Positions 56,674 to 64,000 of a stretch of DNA of 64,000 nt are shown here, in pieces (the first letter of the stretch is position 1; the number at the start of each line of letters is the position of its first letter). The DNA is from Halomonas sp. TA22 (GTDB taxonomy: Bacteria > Pseudomonadota > Gammaproteobacteria > Pseudomonadales > Halomonadaceae): the NCBI RefSeq assembly GCF_013009075.1, contig NZ_CP053108.1, positions 2,932,517 through 2,996,516 of the forward strand, in the 5' to 3' direction. A program made the position numbers and the translations under genes. Below the pieces are notes generated by a model, which did not search any database, was not told the origin of the DNA, and saw only the letters and a list, made by a program, of their open reading frames with translations.

Positions 56674-57021
56674 ATGCTTCGCCCGCTGACGTGGCTACGC
56701 TACCCGCTCTCATTGAGTGCCCGTGGGCTCTCCCTGCTGATGATCGGGCTGCTGAAAGCTTATCAATATCTCATCAGCCCCCTGCTCGGCCCACGCTGTC
56801 GCTTCTGGCCAAGCTGCTCGAACTACGCCGTTGAAGCGATTCAGGTGCACGGGTCGTTCAAGGGAGGCTGGCTGGCCCTCAAGCGTATTGTCAAGTGCCA
56901 CCCGGGACACCCGGGTGGCATGGACCCGGTGCCTGGTGGCCCCAGCGAACGGCTCTGTCGCGACGATCCCGAGCTCGACGAGCACTGCTGCCGCCCCAAT
57001 GAACTCGACTCGGGGCAATGA
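56674..57021 (+). CDS. yidD: Membrane protein insertion efficiency factor YidD
   Basis: A 115-residue protein with the family core [46 protein letters not shown], split here by its two usual cysteines, and an acidic Cys-containing tail longer than usual. YidD is normally encoded between rnpA and yidC; here it follows hisI by two bases, so it is either relocated or a second copy. ATG 56674 gives the standard start. Confidence 0.9.
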   Translation: MLRPLTWLRYPLSLSARGLSLLMIGLLKAYQYLISPLLGPRCRFWPSCSNYAVEAIQVHGSFKGGWLALKRIVKCHPGHPGGMDPVPGGPSERLCRDDPELDEHCCRPNELDSGQ

Positions 57022-57116
57022 CTCCCCCTCTGTAGGAATCTTTCAGCCAAGACTGGGCCTTGCGCATTCTCGCGGGAACGCCAGCAGCATGTCACCGTGC
57101 CCCTCGCCTGCGGACA

Positions 57117-57551
57117 TCAAGCGGAGGCGGCCTTCTTTTCGGCGACATCGTAGATACGCTTGAGCATCGCGTGCAGCCCGTTGCTGCGCGTCGGCGAGAG
57201 GTGTTGATCGAGCCCCAGCGCCTCGATGAAGCGCGGCTCTGTCGCCACGATCTCCTCGGCAGTACGGTGATTGTAGATGCGCAGCAATACCGCGATCAGC
57301 CCCGAGACGATGGCGGCATCGGAGGTGGCATCGAAGCGTAACCGCTCCCCTTCCAGTTCGTGGCGCATCCACACATTGGATTGGCAGCCCTGGATCTTCA
57401 GTTCATCGCTCTTCCACTCTGGCGGAAACGCAGGCAGCTGTTTGCCCATGTCGATAATGTACTGGTAGCGATCCATCCAATTGTCGAACATGGCAAATTC
57501 ATCGACCAGCTCCTGCTGGGCAGCTTGTGGCGTCGCTTCCTGTGGTTTCAT
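57117..57551 (-). CDS. SufE-family cysteine desulfurase sulfur acceptor
   Basis: A 144-residue cytosolic protein. The catalytic Cys is in KIQGCQSNVWMR, the standard SufE/CsdE active site. It receives persulfide sulfur from a cysteine desulfurase (SufS or CsdA). GAGGAG lies five bases before ATG 57551. The integrase stop codon is two bases upstream, so the two are probably co-transcribed. Whether it is SufE or CsdE cannot be settled here because no suf or csd genes are nearby. Confidence 0.93.
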   Translation of the reverse strand: MKPQEATPQAAQQELVDEFAMFDNWMDRYQYIIDMGKQLPAFPPEWKSDELKIQGCQSNVWMRHELEGERLRFDATSDAAIVSGLIAVLLRIYNHRTAEEIVATEPRFIEALGLDQHLSPTRSNGLHAMLKRIYDVAEKKAASA

Positions 57552-57553
57552 GA

Positions 57554-58780
57554 TCACTCCTCGTTACGGTTGCCGCCAGTATAACGCGACTCCCCTTCCT
57601 GGGTCCGTTTCGCCCCCCCGACCAGGGTCGACTCGAGGCCGTGACTGGCCAGTTGTTCATGCCATTCCTCGGCCTCGGCGTGCAGATAGCGCGCCGTGGT
57701 ATCCAGTCGCGAATGGCGTGCGCTCATGGCCAGATAACGCAGCTCCACCCCGTGTTGCGCCTGATGGGTAATCGCTGTATGGCGAAGCCAATGGGGCGTG
57801 GCCTTGCGCAACCTGCGCGCCATGGGTCGTAGGGCGTTATCCTCCTGCGTCTCCAGCGTATCGGCAGCATCGGCAAACGCCCTCTTTATCAGGCGATAGA
57901 GCTGATTGTCACCAAGGCCGCGCCGCCCATCGAGTGCGCGCAGCAGTGGGCTCGTGTCGGCCGGGTCGGGATGCGCAGGCAGGTCCAGAAAGCGTCGCCA
58001 CCCCTCGAGCAGCGCGAGCATATCGGAGGGTAGCGGCACAGTGGCGGTCTTGCCGCCCTTCCCCGTCACCCGCCACCACCAGCGCCCCTCGCGCAGCAGG
58101 AAATCCCCCATCTGAGCGCTCGCTATCTCGCTGATGCGCGGCGCCAAGAGATAGGCGAAACCGAAGATCAGTCGCCGACGTTGCCAAATAAAGTCCTGAC
58201 GGCAAGAGCCCTGCTCCGGCGTGTTGACCCACTGCCACAACCACTCCCACAGCGGCCGCTCAAGATAGCGCTCGATGCCCTGCTGGCGGTTGTCGAGACG
58301 ACGGCGCTTGTCGCGCATCAGGCGAAACGGGTTGTGGCTCACCCAACCCGCCTCGCTCAACCAGCTGTAAAGCCCCTGCAGGATGACCAAGCTCTGGCGT
58401 CGGCTAGCATCTGAAAGCGGCTGACGAAACGGTTTCCAATCGGCTGCCTTGCGTGGCTGCGGCGGCCCTATCCACCGGCTGGCCGGCTGCGGATCGCTCA
58501 GGAACGCCTCGAAACTCGCCAATCGGTCACGCTTGAGATCGGCCAGGCTCAGCTGATGGTCCCCTAACCAGAGCAACAGCCGCTCGGCCTCCTTGCGATA
58601 GGCGCGAAACGTCTGCGGGCTATGGCGATATTCGCTTAGCCATTCGCCAACCGCCTCGATATCGCTGCGCGCCACGATATGCACATGGCCTGCCGGTAGC
58701 AGCGGCTCGGCCTCGCCACCATCCCACTCGAGCGCACCGTCACCGATAGTACTGACATTGACATGCTTGCCGCCCTGCAT
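57554..58780 (-). CDS. Tyrosine recombinase (site-specific integrase)
   Basis: A 408-residue tyrosine recombinase. An N-terminal SAM-like DNA-binding domain (about 60-150) precedes the catalytic domain with Arg in APRISEIASA, Lys in TGKGGKTATVP, HxxR in HWLRHTAITHQ and a second His plus the nucleophile Tyr in ARHSRLDTTARYLH. All catalytic residues are present. It is longer than XerC/D, and no attachment site, tRNA or other phage gene is visible nearby. It diverges from a KfrA-like gene across a 209-bp AT-rich region. Confidence 0.9.
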   Translation of the reverse strand: MQGGKHVNVSTIGDGALEWDGGEAEPLLPAGHVHIVARSDIEAVGEWLSEYRHSPQTFRAYRKEAERLLLWLGDHQLSLADLKRDRLASFEAFLSDPQPASRWIGPPQPRKAADWKPFRQPLSDASRRQSLVILQGLYSWLSEAGWVSHNPFRLMRDKRRRLDNRQQGIERYLERPLWEWLWQWVNTPEQGSCRQDFIWQRRRLIFGFAYLLAPRISEIASAQMGDFLLREGRWWWRVTGKGGKTATVPLPSDMLALLEGWRRFLDLPAHPDPADTSPLLRALDGRRGLGDNQLYRLIKRAFADAADTLETQEDNALRPMARRLRKATPHWLRHTAITHQAQHGVELRYLAMSARHSRLDTTARYLHAEAEEWHEQLASHGLESTLVGGAKRTQEGESRYTGGNRNEE

Positions 58781-58989
58781 GGCCTGTTCTCTCGCTTATA
58801 AAGAGTGTATGAGGCGTAGTGTGCGTGGCGACTTAATATTATTCAAGATAATGCGGGTAATCATGAGTTATTGAAAGATAAGATAAAGTAAATTACGTAA
58901 TACGTATAACGTAAGCATTTATCTTCTAGCCAAATGCGTTATGCTGGGCGTTTCTGGCATCATCCAGGCTTGGAATAAGGGAGGAGTCC
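58781..58989. promoter_or_regulatory. AT-rich divergent regulatory region between recombinase and KfrA-like gene
   Basis: This 209-bp gap is far more AT-rich than its surroundings. It contains the composite dyad at 58880-58925 and several GATAA/TTATC elements. A putative -10 TATGCT lies at 58940-58945 for the rightward gene. Confidence 0.6.
58880..58925. repeat. Composite dyad: three 7-bp ACGT repeats within inverted-repeat arms
   Basis: TACGTAA, TACGTAT and AACGTAA stand head-to-tail at 58894-58914. With one extra base they form a 22-bp near-perfect palindrome (58893-58914, 10 of 11 pairs). Outer arms AAGATAAA (58880-58887) and TTTATCTT (58918-58925) are exact inverted repeats. It could be a KfrA-like operator or a recombination core. 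Confidence 0.75.
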
Positions 58990-59955
58990 ATGGCGCGCAG
59001 TGGCGTTCAATACGAGGATGTGCAGAGGGCGATCGATACCCTGCTGCAGCGTGGCGAGAGCCCCGGCGTGCAGAAAGTGCGTGAATTTCTGGGCACGGGA
59101 AGCTTCACCACGATCAGCGAGCATCTTCGCCAGTGGCGCCTCAAGCGTGAGGAGAACCAGCTCGAACCTCTGCCTCAGGCGCTGCCGGAGCCCATTCAGC
59201 TCATGGTCGTAGAGCTATGGCGAAAGGCTCAGGAATCGGCGGGAGAAGGCCTTGCGCATTATCGCCAGGATGCCGACCGTCAGGTTGAGGCAGCGTTAGC
59301 CTCGGCGCGGGAAAGCGAGCGTCAGGCCGAGCATGCCGTACAACGGGAAAATGCCCTGACCGAGCACCTTCGACAGATCCAGACGGCCTTGGAGGAGCGC
59401 AGTTCGCGCCTGGCCCGAGTGGAAGCCGAGCGCGATACACTGCAGCAGCGCCACGAGGGGCATGTGCAGAAAGTGGCACGCCTAGAAGAGCAATTGACTC
59501 GGCTCCAGCAGCGCAATGAAGCGCAAAGCCTCGAGCATCAACAGGCCCAGGCGCAATTGAGCGAGCGACATCAGGCGCAGTTAACTCAGGAGGAGCAGCG
59601 TCACGAGGCAGCCGAGTCACGCCTGATGCAGTTGCTCGACGATGCCCGGCAGGAGCGTCAATCCCTCGAAAAGCAACACGCTCACCGCCAGTCACAGCTG
59701 GAATCGCGCCTGGCGGAGCGGGATCAACAACTACAGGAGCTGCGAACCATCCTTGCCGAACAGGAACGGCTGCAGCGTGAAGCGGCATGGCACAACCAGC
59801 AATTTCAGGACAAGAATAGGGAACTGGAGCAACATCTGTCGCGAATCGAAAGTGACCTGGCGGAGCGGGAAACCGCACTCGGGCAGTGCCGGGAGGCACT
59901 GCGAGAGGCCGAAGCCCGACTGGCAAGAACGCCCCTGCCGCCTCTGGTCTACTAG
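58990..59955 (+). CDS. KfrA-like DNA-binding coiled-coil protein
   Basis: A 321-residue protein. The N-terminal domain (about 1-60; SGVQYEDVQRAIDTLLQRG, VQKVREFLGTGSFTTISEHL) resembles the DNA-binding domain of plasmid KfrA. The rest (about 85-310) is a continuous coiled coil rich in Glu, Gln and Arg with LEQQLTRLQQRNEA-like heptads. KfrA proteins bind their own promoter and can act in plasmid organisation. GGGAGGAG precedes the ATG. It is divergent from a tyrosine recombinase. The role of chromosomal homologues is unknown. Confidence 0.8.
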   Translation: MARSGVQYEDVQRAIDTLLQRGESPGVQKVREFLGTGSFTTISEHLRQWRLKREENQLEPLPQALPEPIQLMVVELWRKAQESAGEGLAHYRQDADRQVEAALASARESERQAEHAVQRENALTEHLRQIQTALEERSSRLARVEAERDTLQQRHEGHVQKVARLEEQLTRLQQRNEAQSLEHQQAQAQLSERHQAQLTQEEQRHEAAESRLMQLLDDARQERQSLEKQHAHRQSQLESRLAERDQQLQELRTILAEQERLQREAAWHNQQFQDKNRELEQHLSRIESDLAERETALGQCREALREAEARLARTPLPPLVY

Positions 59956-59988
59956 AAAGCCTAGCGGCATCTTGGAGGGCTCAATGAT

Positions 59989-60579
59989 TCAGCGATAGTA
60001 AGCCTGGGTAGTGTCGGTGTGATCGGTAACGTCACGAATCCCGGCAAGCTCCGGAATCCTCTCGAGCAGGGTCTTTTCGACCCCATCCTTGAGCGTCAAG
60101 TCGACGGCGGCGCAGCCCTGACAGCCGCCCCCGAACTGCAACACCGCCACATTCTCCTCGGTCAACTGGATCAGTTTGATCTCGCCCCCGTGAGCCGCCA
60201 GGCCCGGGTTGATCTCGCTGTAGAGAATATAATTGACCCGATCCTCCAAAGGGCTATCGGCATTGACCTTGGGCATCTTGGCGTTGGGTGCCTTGATCGT
60301 GAGCTGACCGCCCATACGATCGGCATTGAAGTCGACCACGGCCTCGTCCAGGAACGCTAGGCTGTGCTTGTCGAGGAAAACCTTGATCTTGGAGAGTTCA
60401 AGTTTTTCGTCGGTGGGCTCTTCTTCCCCGGGACGGCAGTAGGCCAGACAGGTCTCGGCATAGGGCGTACCCGGCTGGGTGATGAAAATACGCACCGCGA
60501 TCCCCTCGACATTCTGTTTTTCAAGCAGTTCGGCGAGATAGTCCTGTGCGCTATCGGTAATTTGAATGTTCTGAGTCAT
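59989..60579 (-). CDS. nfuA: Fe/S biogenesis protein NfuA
   Basis: A 196-residue Fe-S carrier. An N-terminal degenerate A-type domain ([12 protein letters not shown]-like; about 1-95) is followed by a Nfu domain with the cluster-binding CxxC in [19 protein letters not shown]. It delivers [4Fe-4S] clusters to target enzymes, especially under stress. The ATG at 60579 begins [14 protein letters not shown] like other NfuA proteins. It converges on the KfrA-like gene and diverges from metH. Confidence 0.96.
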   Translation of the reverse strand: MTQNIQITDSAQDYLAELLEKQNVEGIAVRIFITQPGTPYAETCLAYCRPGEEEPTDEKLELSKIKVFLDKHSLAFLDEAVVDFNADRMGGQLTIKAPNAKMPKVNADSPLEDRVNYILYSEINPGLAAHGGEIKLIQLTEENVAVLQFGGGCQGCAAVDLTLKDGVEKTLLERIPELAGIRDVTDHTDTTQAYYR

Positions 60580-60780
60580 GGCGTCGTCAGTCCTGCATCA
60601 AGAAGGTTGATTCTTCCTCCATGGTAAGGAAAAGTCTCCGCTGGCACAATCCCGAGTGAAATACTAGGTTTTGTCTCCCTGCCCCGCAACGCCCGCTTTC
60701 TGATACCATGGATGCCCTTCGAGAACGCGAAAAAACGCGCCGACGATGCTTATATTTGATGCTGGAGAACATTCCTGACA

Positions 60781-63700
60781 ATGGCCGCCGCTCCCTCCCC
60801 TCTGTCCACCGCGCTGACCCAGCGACTCGCCGATCGGATCCTGATTCTCGATGGCGGGATGGGGACCATGTTGCAAAACGCTCGCCTCGACGAAGCGGAC
60901 TTCCGCGGCGAGCGCTTCCGCGACTGGCCTTCGGAGCTGAAGGGTAACAATGACCTGTTGGCACTGACTCGACCGGACGTGGTGCGCGAGATTCATCGCG
61001 ACTATCTCGAGGCGGGTGCCGATATCGTCGAGACCAACACCTTCAACAGTACGCGTCTGTCTCAATCCGACTATGGCATGCAGGAGCTGGTGGTCGAGCT
61101 CAACCGTGAGTCGGCGCGCCTGGCTCGTGAGATATGCGACGCCGTCGGTGAGGCGACCGGCGTGCCGCGCTACGTTGCCGGCGTGTTGGGCCCGACCTCG
61201 CGTACCGCTTCACTATCGCCCGATGTCAACGATCCGGCCAAGCGCAACGTCACCTTCGATGAGCTGCGCGAGAACTATTACGAAGCCGCCGAGGCGCTGA
61301 TCGACGGCGGTGCTGACCTGATCATGATCGAGACGATCTTCGATACGCTCAACGCCAAGGCGGCAATCTATGCCCTCGAGGAGCTGTTCGAGGCGCGTGG
61401 CGAGCGGCTGCCAGTGATGATCTCAGGCACCATCACCGATGCCTCCGGCCGCACCCTATCGGGACAGACCACCGAGGCATTCTGGAATTCGGTGCGACAT
61501 GCCCAGCCGCTCTCCATCGGATTGAATTGTGCACTTGGCGCCGAAGAGCTGCGCCCTTACCTCGAAGAGCTCTCGAACAAGGTCGATACCTTCGTCTCGG
61601 CCCACCCCAACGCCGGCCTGCCCAATGAATTCGGCGAGTACGACCAGACGCCAGAGGAGATGGCGGCGATCGTTGCCGAGTTCGCCTCGAGTGGTCTGGT
61701 CAACGTCATCGGCGGTTGCTGCGGCTCGACGCCGGAGCATATCCGCGCGATTGCCGAAGCGGTAAAAGAGATGCCGCCACGTGCGGTTCCCAAGCGCCTC
61801 AGGGCCTGCCGACTCGCGGGTCTCGAGCCATTCAACATCGAGGCCGACTCGCTGTTCGTCAATGTCGGCGAGCGCACCAACGTCACCGGTTCGGCGCGCT
61901 TCAAACGGCTGATCGTCGAGGAGGATTTCACGACTGCGCTGGAGGTGGCGCTGGAGCAGGTGGAAAGCGGTGCCCAGATCATCGACATCAACATGGATGA
62001 GGGGATGCTCGAATCCCGCGACGCCATGGTGCGCTTCCTCAACCTGATTGCCGGCGAGCCCGATATCTCGCGGGTCCCGATCATGATCGACTCCTCCAAG
62101 TGGGAGATCATCGAGGCGGGCCTTAAGTGCGTACAGGGCAAATGTGTGGTCAACTCGATTTCGCTCAAGGAGGGTGAAGCCGTCTTCCGTCAACAGGCGA
62201 CCGCCTGTCGGCGCTTCGGCGCCGCCGTGGTGGTCATGGCCTTCGACGAGGATGGCCAGGCCGACACCTTTGCGCGCAAGACCGAGATCTGCGAGCGCGC
62301 CTACCGGCTGCTGGTCGACGAGATCGGCTTCCCGGCGGAAGACATCATCTTCGACCCCAATATCTTCGCCATCGCCACCGGCATCGACGAGCACAACAAC
62401 TACGCCGTCGACTTCATCGAGGCCACCCAGTGGATTCGCAAGCACCTGCCCCATGCGATGCTCTCGGGAGGCGTCTCCAATGTGTCGTTCTCGTTTCGTG
62501 GCAACAATCCGGTTCGCGAGGCGATTCACTCGGTCTTTCTCTATCATGCGATACGTGCCGGCCTGACCATGGGGATCGTCAATGCCGGCCAGCTCGCTGT
62601 CTATGACGACCTGCCCGCCGAGCTACGCGACGCCGTCGAGGATGTCGTGCTCAATCGCCGCGATGACGGCACCGAACGGCTGCTGGAGATCGCCGACAAG
62701 TACAAGGGTGACGGCAGCAGCGCGGAGAAGAAGGAGGATCTCGAGTGGCGAGGATGGGAGGTCGAAAAGCGCATCGAGCATGCCCTGGTCAAGGGCGTGA
62801 CCGCCTTTATCGAGGCGGATACCGAGGAGGCGCGCGCCAAGGCTGCTCGCCCCATCGAAGTGATCGAAGGACCGCTGATGGACGGCATGAACGTGGTCGG
62901 TGATCTGTTCGGTGCCGGCAAGATGTTCCTGCCCCAGGTAGTCAAGTCGGCCCGCGTCATGAAGCAGGCCGTAGCCTACCTGATTCCCTACATCGAGGCG
63001 GAGAAGCGCGAGCTCTCTACAGAAGATCAGCAGGCCAAGGGCAAGATCGTCATGGCCACGGTCAAGGGGGACGTCCACGACATCGGCAAGAATATCGTCG
63101 GCGTAGTTCTTCAGTGCAATAACTACGACGTGATCGATCTTGGTGTGATGGTGCCGGCCGAGAAGATCCTGCAGACGGCACGCGACGAGAAGGCCGATAT
63201 CATTGGCCTCTCCGGCTTGATCACCCCTTCGCTGGACGAGATGGTGCATGTCGCCAAGGAGATGCAGCGCCAAGGATTCGACCTACCCCTGCTGATCGGT
63301 GGCGCGACCACCTCGAAGGCGCATACCGCCGTCAAGATCGAGCCGCAGTACGACCACCCGGTCATCTATGTCACCGACGCCTCCCGTGCAGTGGGCGTGG
63401 CTAGCCGGCTGCTCGCCCCCAATCTCAAGGAAGCCTACGTCGCCGAGATTCGCCAGGAGTACCAGGGTGTACGCGAGCGCAATGCCAAGCGTCGCCCCAA
63501 GGCCGCCGATCTCGACTACGAACAGGCGCGCAAGCGCCGTTTCCGCACCGACTGGGCGAGTTACACCCCACCCAAGCCTACCTTCACCGGGCTCAAGGTC
63601 TTCGACGACTACGATATCCAGGAACTGGTCGAGCGCATCGACTGGACGCCCTTCTTCATGAGCTGGCAGCTAGCCGGCAAGTATCCGAAGATACTCGACG

Positions 63701-64000
63701 ATAAGGTGGTCGGCGAGGCCGCACGCAATTTGTTCGCCGATGCTCAGACGATGCTCAAGACGCTGGTCGACGAGAAGCATATCCAGGCGCGCGGCGTGAT
63801 CGGCCTATGGCCGGCGAACAGTGTCGACGACGACGTCATCGAGGTCTACGCTGACGAGACGCGCCAGGATATCGTGCATCGACTTCATCATATCCGTCAG
63901 CAGATGACCAAGAATCGCGACGGCATCTGTTACAGCCTTGCCGATTTCATCGCCCCCAAGGAGAGTGGTAAGCCAGACTGGATTGGCGGATTTGCGGTGA
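60781..64000 (+). CDS. metH: Cobalamin-dependent methionine synthase (partial, C-terminus off window)
   Basis: The first 1073 residues of MetH, which transfers a methyl group from methyltetrahydrofolate to homocysteine. The homocysteine domain has zinc ligands Cys250 (GLNCALG) and Cys313/314 ([10 protein letters not shown]). The folate domain follows ([25 protein letters not shown]), then the cap domain, and the cobalamin domain with [10 protein letters not shown], where His766 is the lower ligand to cobalt. The SAM-binding reactivation domain begins near the window end. E. coli MetH is 1227 residues, so roughly 150 residues are missing. No cobalamin riboswitch was seen upstream. Confidence 0.97.
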   Translation, partial: MAAAPSPLSTALTQRLADRILILDGGMGTMLQNARLDEADFRGERFRDWPSELKGNNDLLALTRPDVVREIHRDYLEAGADIVETNTFNSTRLSQSDYGMQELVVELNRESARLAREICDAVGEATGVPRYVAGVLGPTSRTASLSPDVNDPAKRNVTFDELRENYYEAAEALIDGGADLIMIETIFDTLNAKAAIYALEELFEARGERLPVMISGTITDASGRTLSGQTTEAFWNSVRHAQPLSIGLNCALGAEELRPYLEELSNKVDTFVSAHPNAGLPNEFGEYDQTPEEMAAIVAEFASSGLVNVIGGCCGSTPEHIRAIAEAVKEMPPRAVPKRLRACRLAGLEPFNIEADSLFVNVGERTNVTGSARFKRLIVEEDFTTALEVALEQVESGAQIIDINMDEGMLESRDAMVRFLNLIAGEPDISRVPIMIDSSKWEIIEAGLKCVQGKCVVNSISLKEGEAVFRQQATACRRFGAAVVVMAFDEDGQADTFARKTEICERAYRLLVDEIGFPAEDIIFDPNIFAIATGIDEHNNYAVDFIEATQWIRKHLPHAMLSGGVSNVSFSFRGNNPVREAIHSVFLYHAIRAGLTMGIVNAGQLAVYDDLPAELRDAVEDVVLNRRDDGTERLLEIADKYKGDGSSAEKKEDLEWRGWEVEKRIEHALVKGVTAFIEADTEEARAKAARPIEVIEGPLMDGMNVVGDLFGAGKMFLPQVVKSARVMKQAVAYLIPYIEAEKRELSTEDQQAKGKIVMATVKGDVHDIGKNIVGVVLQCNNYDVIDLGVMVPAEKILQTARDEKADIIGLSGLITPSLDEMVHVAKEMQRQGFDLPLLIGGATTSKAHTAVKIEPQYDHPVIYVTDASRAVGVASRLLAPNLKEAYVAEIRQEYQGVRERNAKRRPKAADLDYEQARKRRFRTDWASYTPPKPTFTGLKVFDDYDIQELVERIDWTPFFMSWQLAGKYPKILDDKVVGEAARNLFADAQTMLKTLVDEKHIQARGVIGLWPANSVDDDVIEVYADETRQDIVHRLHHIRQQMTKNRDGICYSLADFIAPKESGKPDWIGGFAV

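Noticed and set aside
57554-59955. Prophage or integrative element around the tyrosine recombinase
   Set aside because: Core genes flank the pair directly, and no att repeats, tRNA or phage genes are visible.
60580-60780. Possible cobalamin or SAM riboswitch upstream of metH
   Set aside because: I found neither a recognisable B12 box nor the conserved helices of SAM riboswitches in this 201-bp gap.

Overview
The window is a GC-rich, gene-dense piece of a gammaproteobacterial chromosome. It is almost certainly from a Halomonas-type halophile (Halomonadaceae). The main reasons are a complete ectoine operon (ectABC, about 49.5-52.0 kb) whose products look very like those I remember from Halomonas elongata, a Pseudomonas/Halomonas-like order of housekeeping genes, and a NadM-type bifunctional NMN adenylyltransferase. 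I find 63 protein genes. The first and last are cut by the window edges. I see no rRNA, tRNA or CRISPR.

Layout. 0-10 kb: DUF1338-like fragment, inositol-phosphatase family enzyme, HybE-like protein, 3-hydroxybutyrate dehydrogenase, a RegB/RegA-type redox two-component pair, an unknown small protein, prfC, mscL with an added zinc ribbon, a TatD-family nuclease, ygfZ and an HMA-like/OsmC pair. 10-22 kb: uvrB, class I fumarase, cardiolipin synthase, a HypT-like LysR regulator, nadM/Nudix, a YihY-family membrane protein, acylphosphatase, and a nucleoside-hydrolase/ribokinase/hydroxyacid-dehydrogenase operon. 22-32 kb: fmdB-aspS, ruvC, ruvA-ruvB-ybgC-tolQRAB-pal-cpoB (Holliday-junction resolution followed by the cell-envelope Tol-Pal machine). 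32-45 kb: yciK, mupP-ubiG, galU with a UDP-glucose-dehydrogenase-like gene, an iron superoxide dismutase, and a membrane coiled-coil protein in an operon with tamA-tamB-msrA. 45-57 kb: a YheT-like hydrolase, Xaa-Pro dipeptidase, carbonic anhydrase, glutathione reductase, ectABC, a three-gene ATP-grasp/7TM-transglutaminase/retropepsin-like operon, and zur-hisI-yidD. 57-64 kb: sufE, a tyrosine recombinase divergent from a KfrA-like DNA-binding protein, nfuA, and metH running off the end.

Common themes are osmotic and envelope homeostasis (MscL, ectoine, cardiolipin, Tol-Pal, TamAB), redox and thiol stress (RegBA, MsrA, GorA, SodB, OsmC, HypT-like) and Fe-S assembly (YgfZ, SufE, NfuA).

The most interesting signals are: (1) a UDP-glucose-dehydrogenase-like protein beside galU that lacks the catalytic cysteine and the usual nucleotide-binding glycines; (2) a SodB that keeps its four iron ligands but has Tyr34 and Gln69 replaced by Ser and Glu; (3) the predicted peptide-ligation operon next to ectABC; (4) the recombinase/KfrA-like divergent pair around a composite dyad made of three 7-bp ACGT repeats; (5) terminator-like hairpins and a possible sigma-54 site between ectB and ectC; (6) an uncharacterised coiled-coil membrane protein in the tamAB operon. 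All functional calls come from reading motifs and recalling families. No database search was possible.
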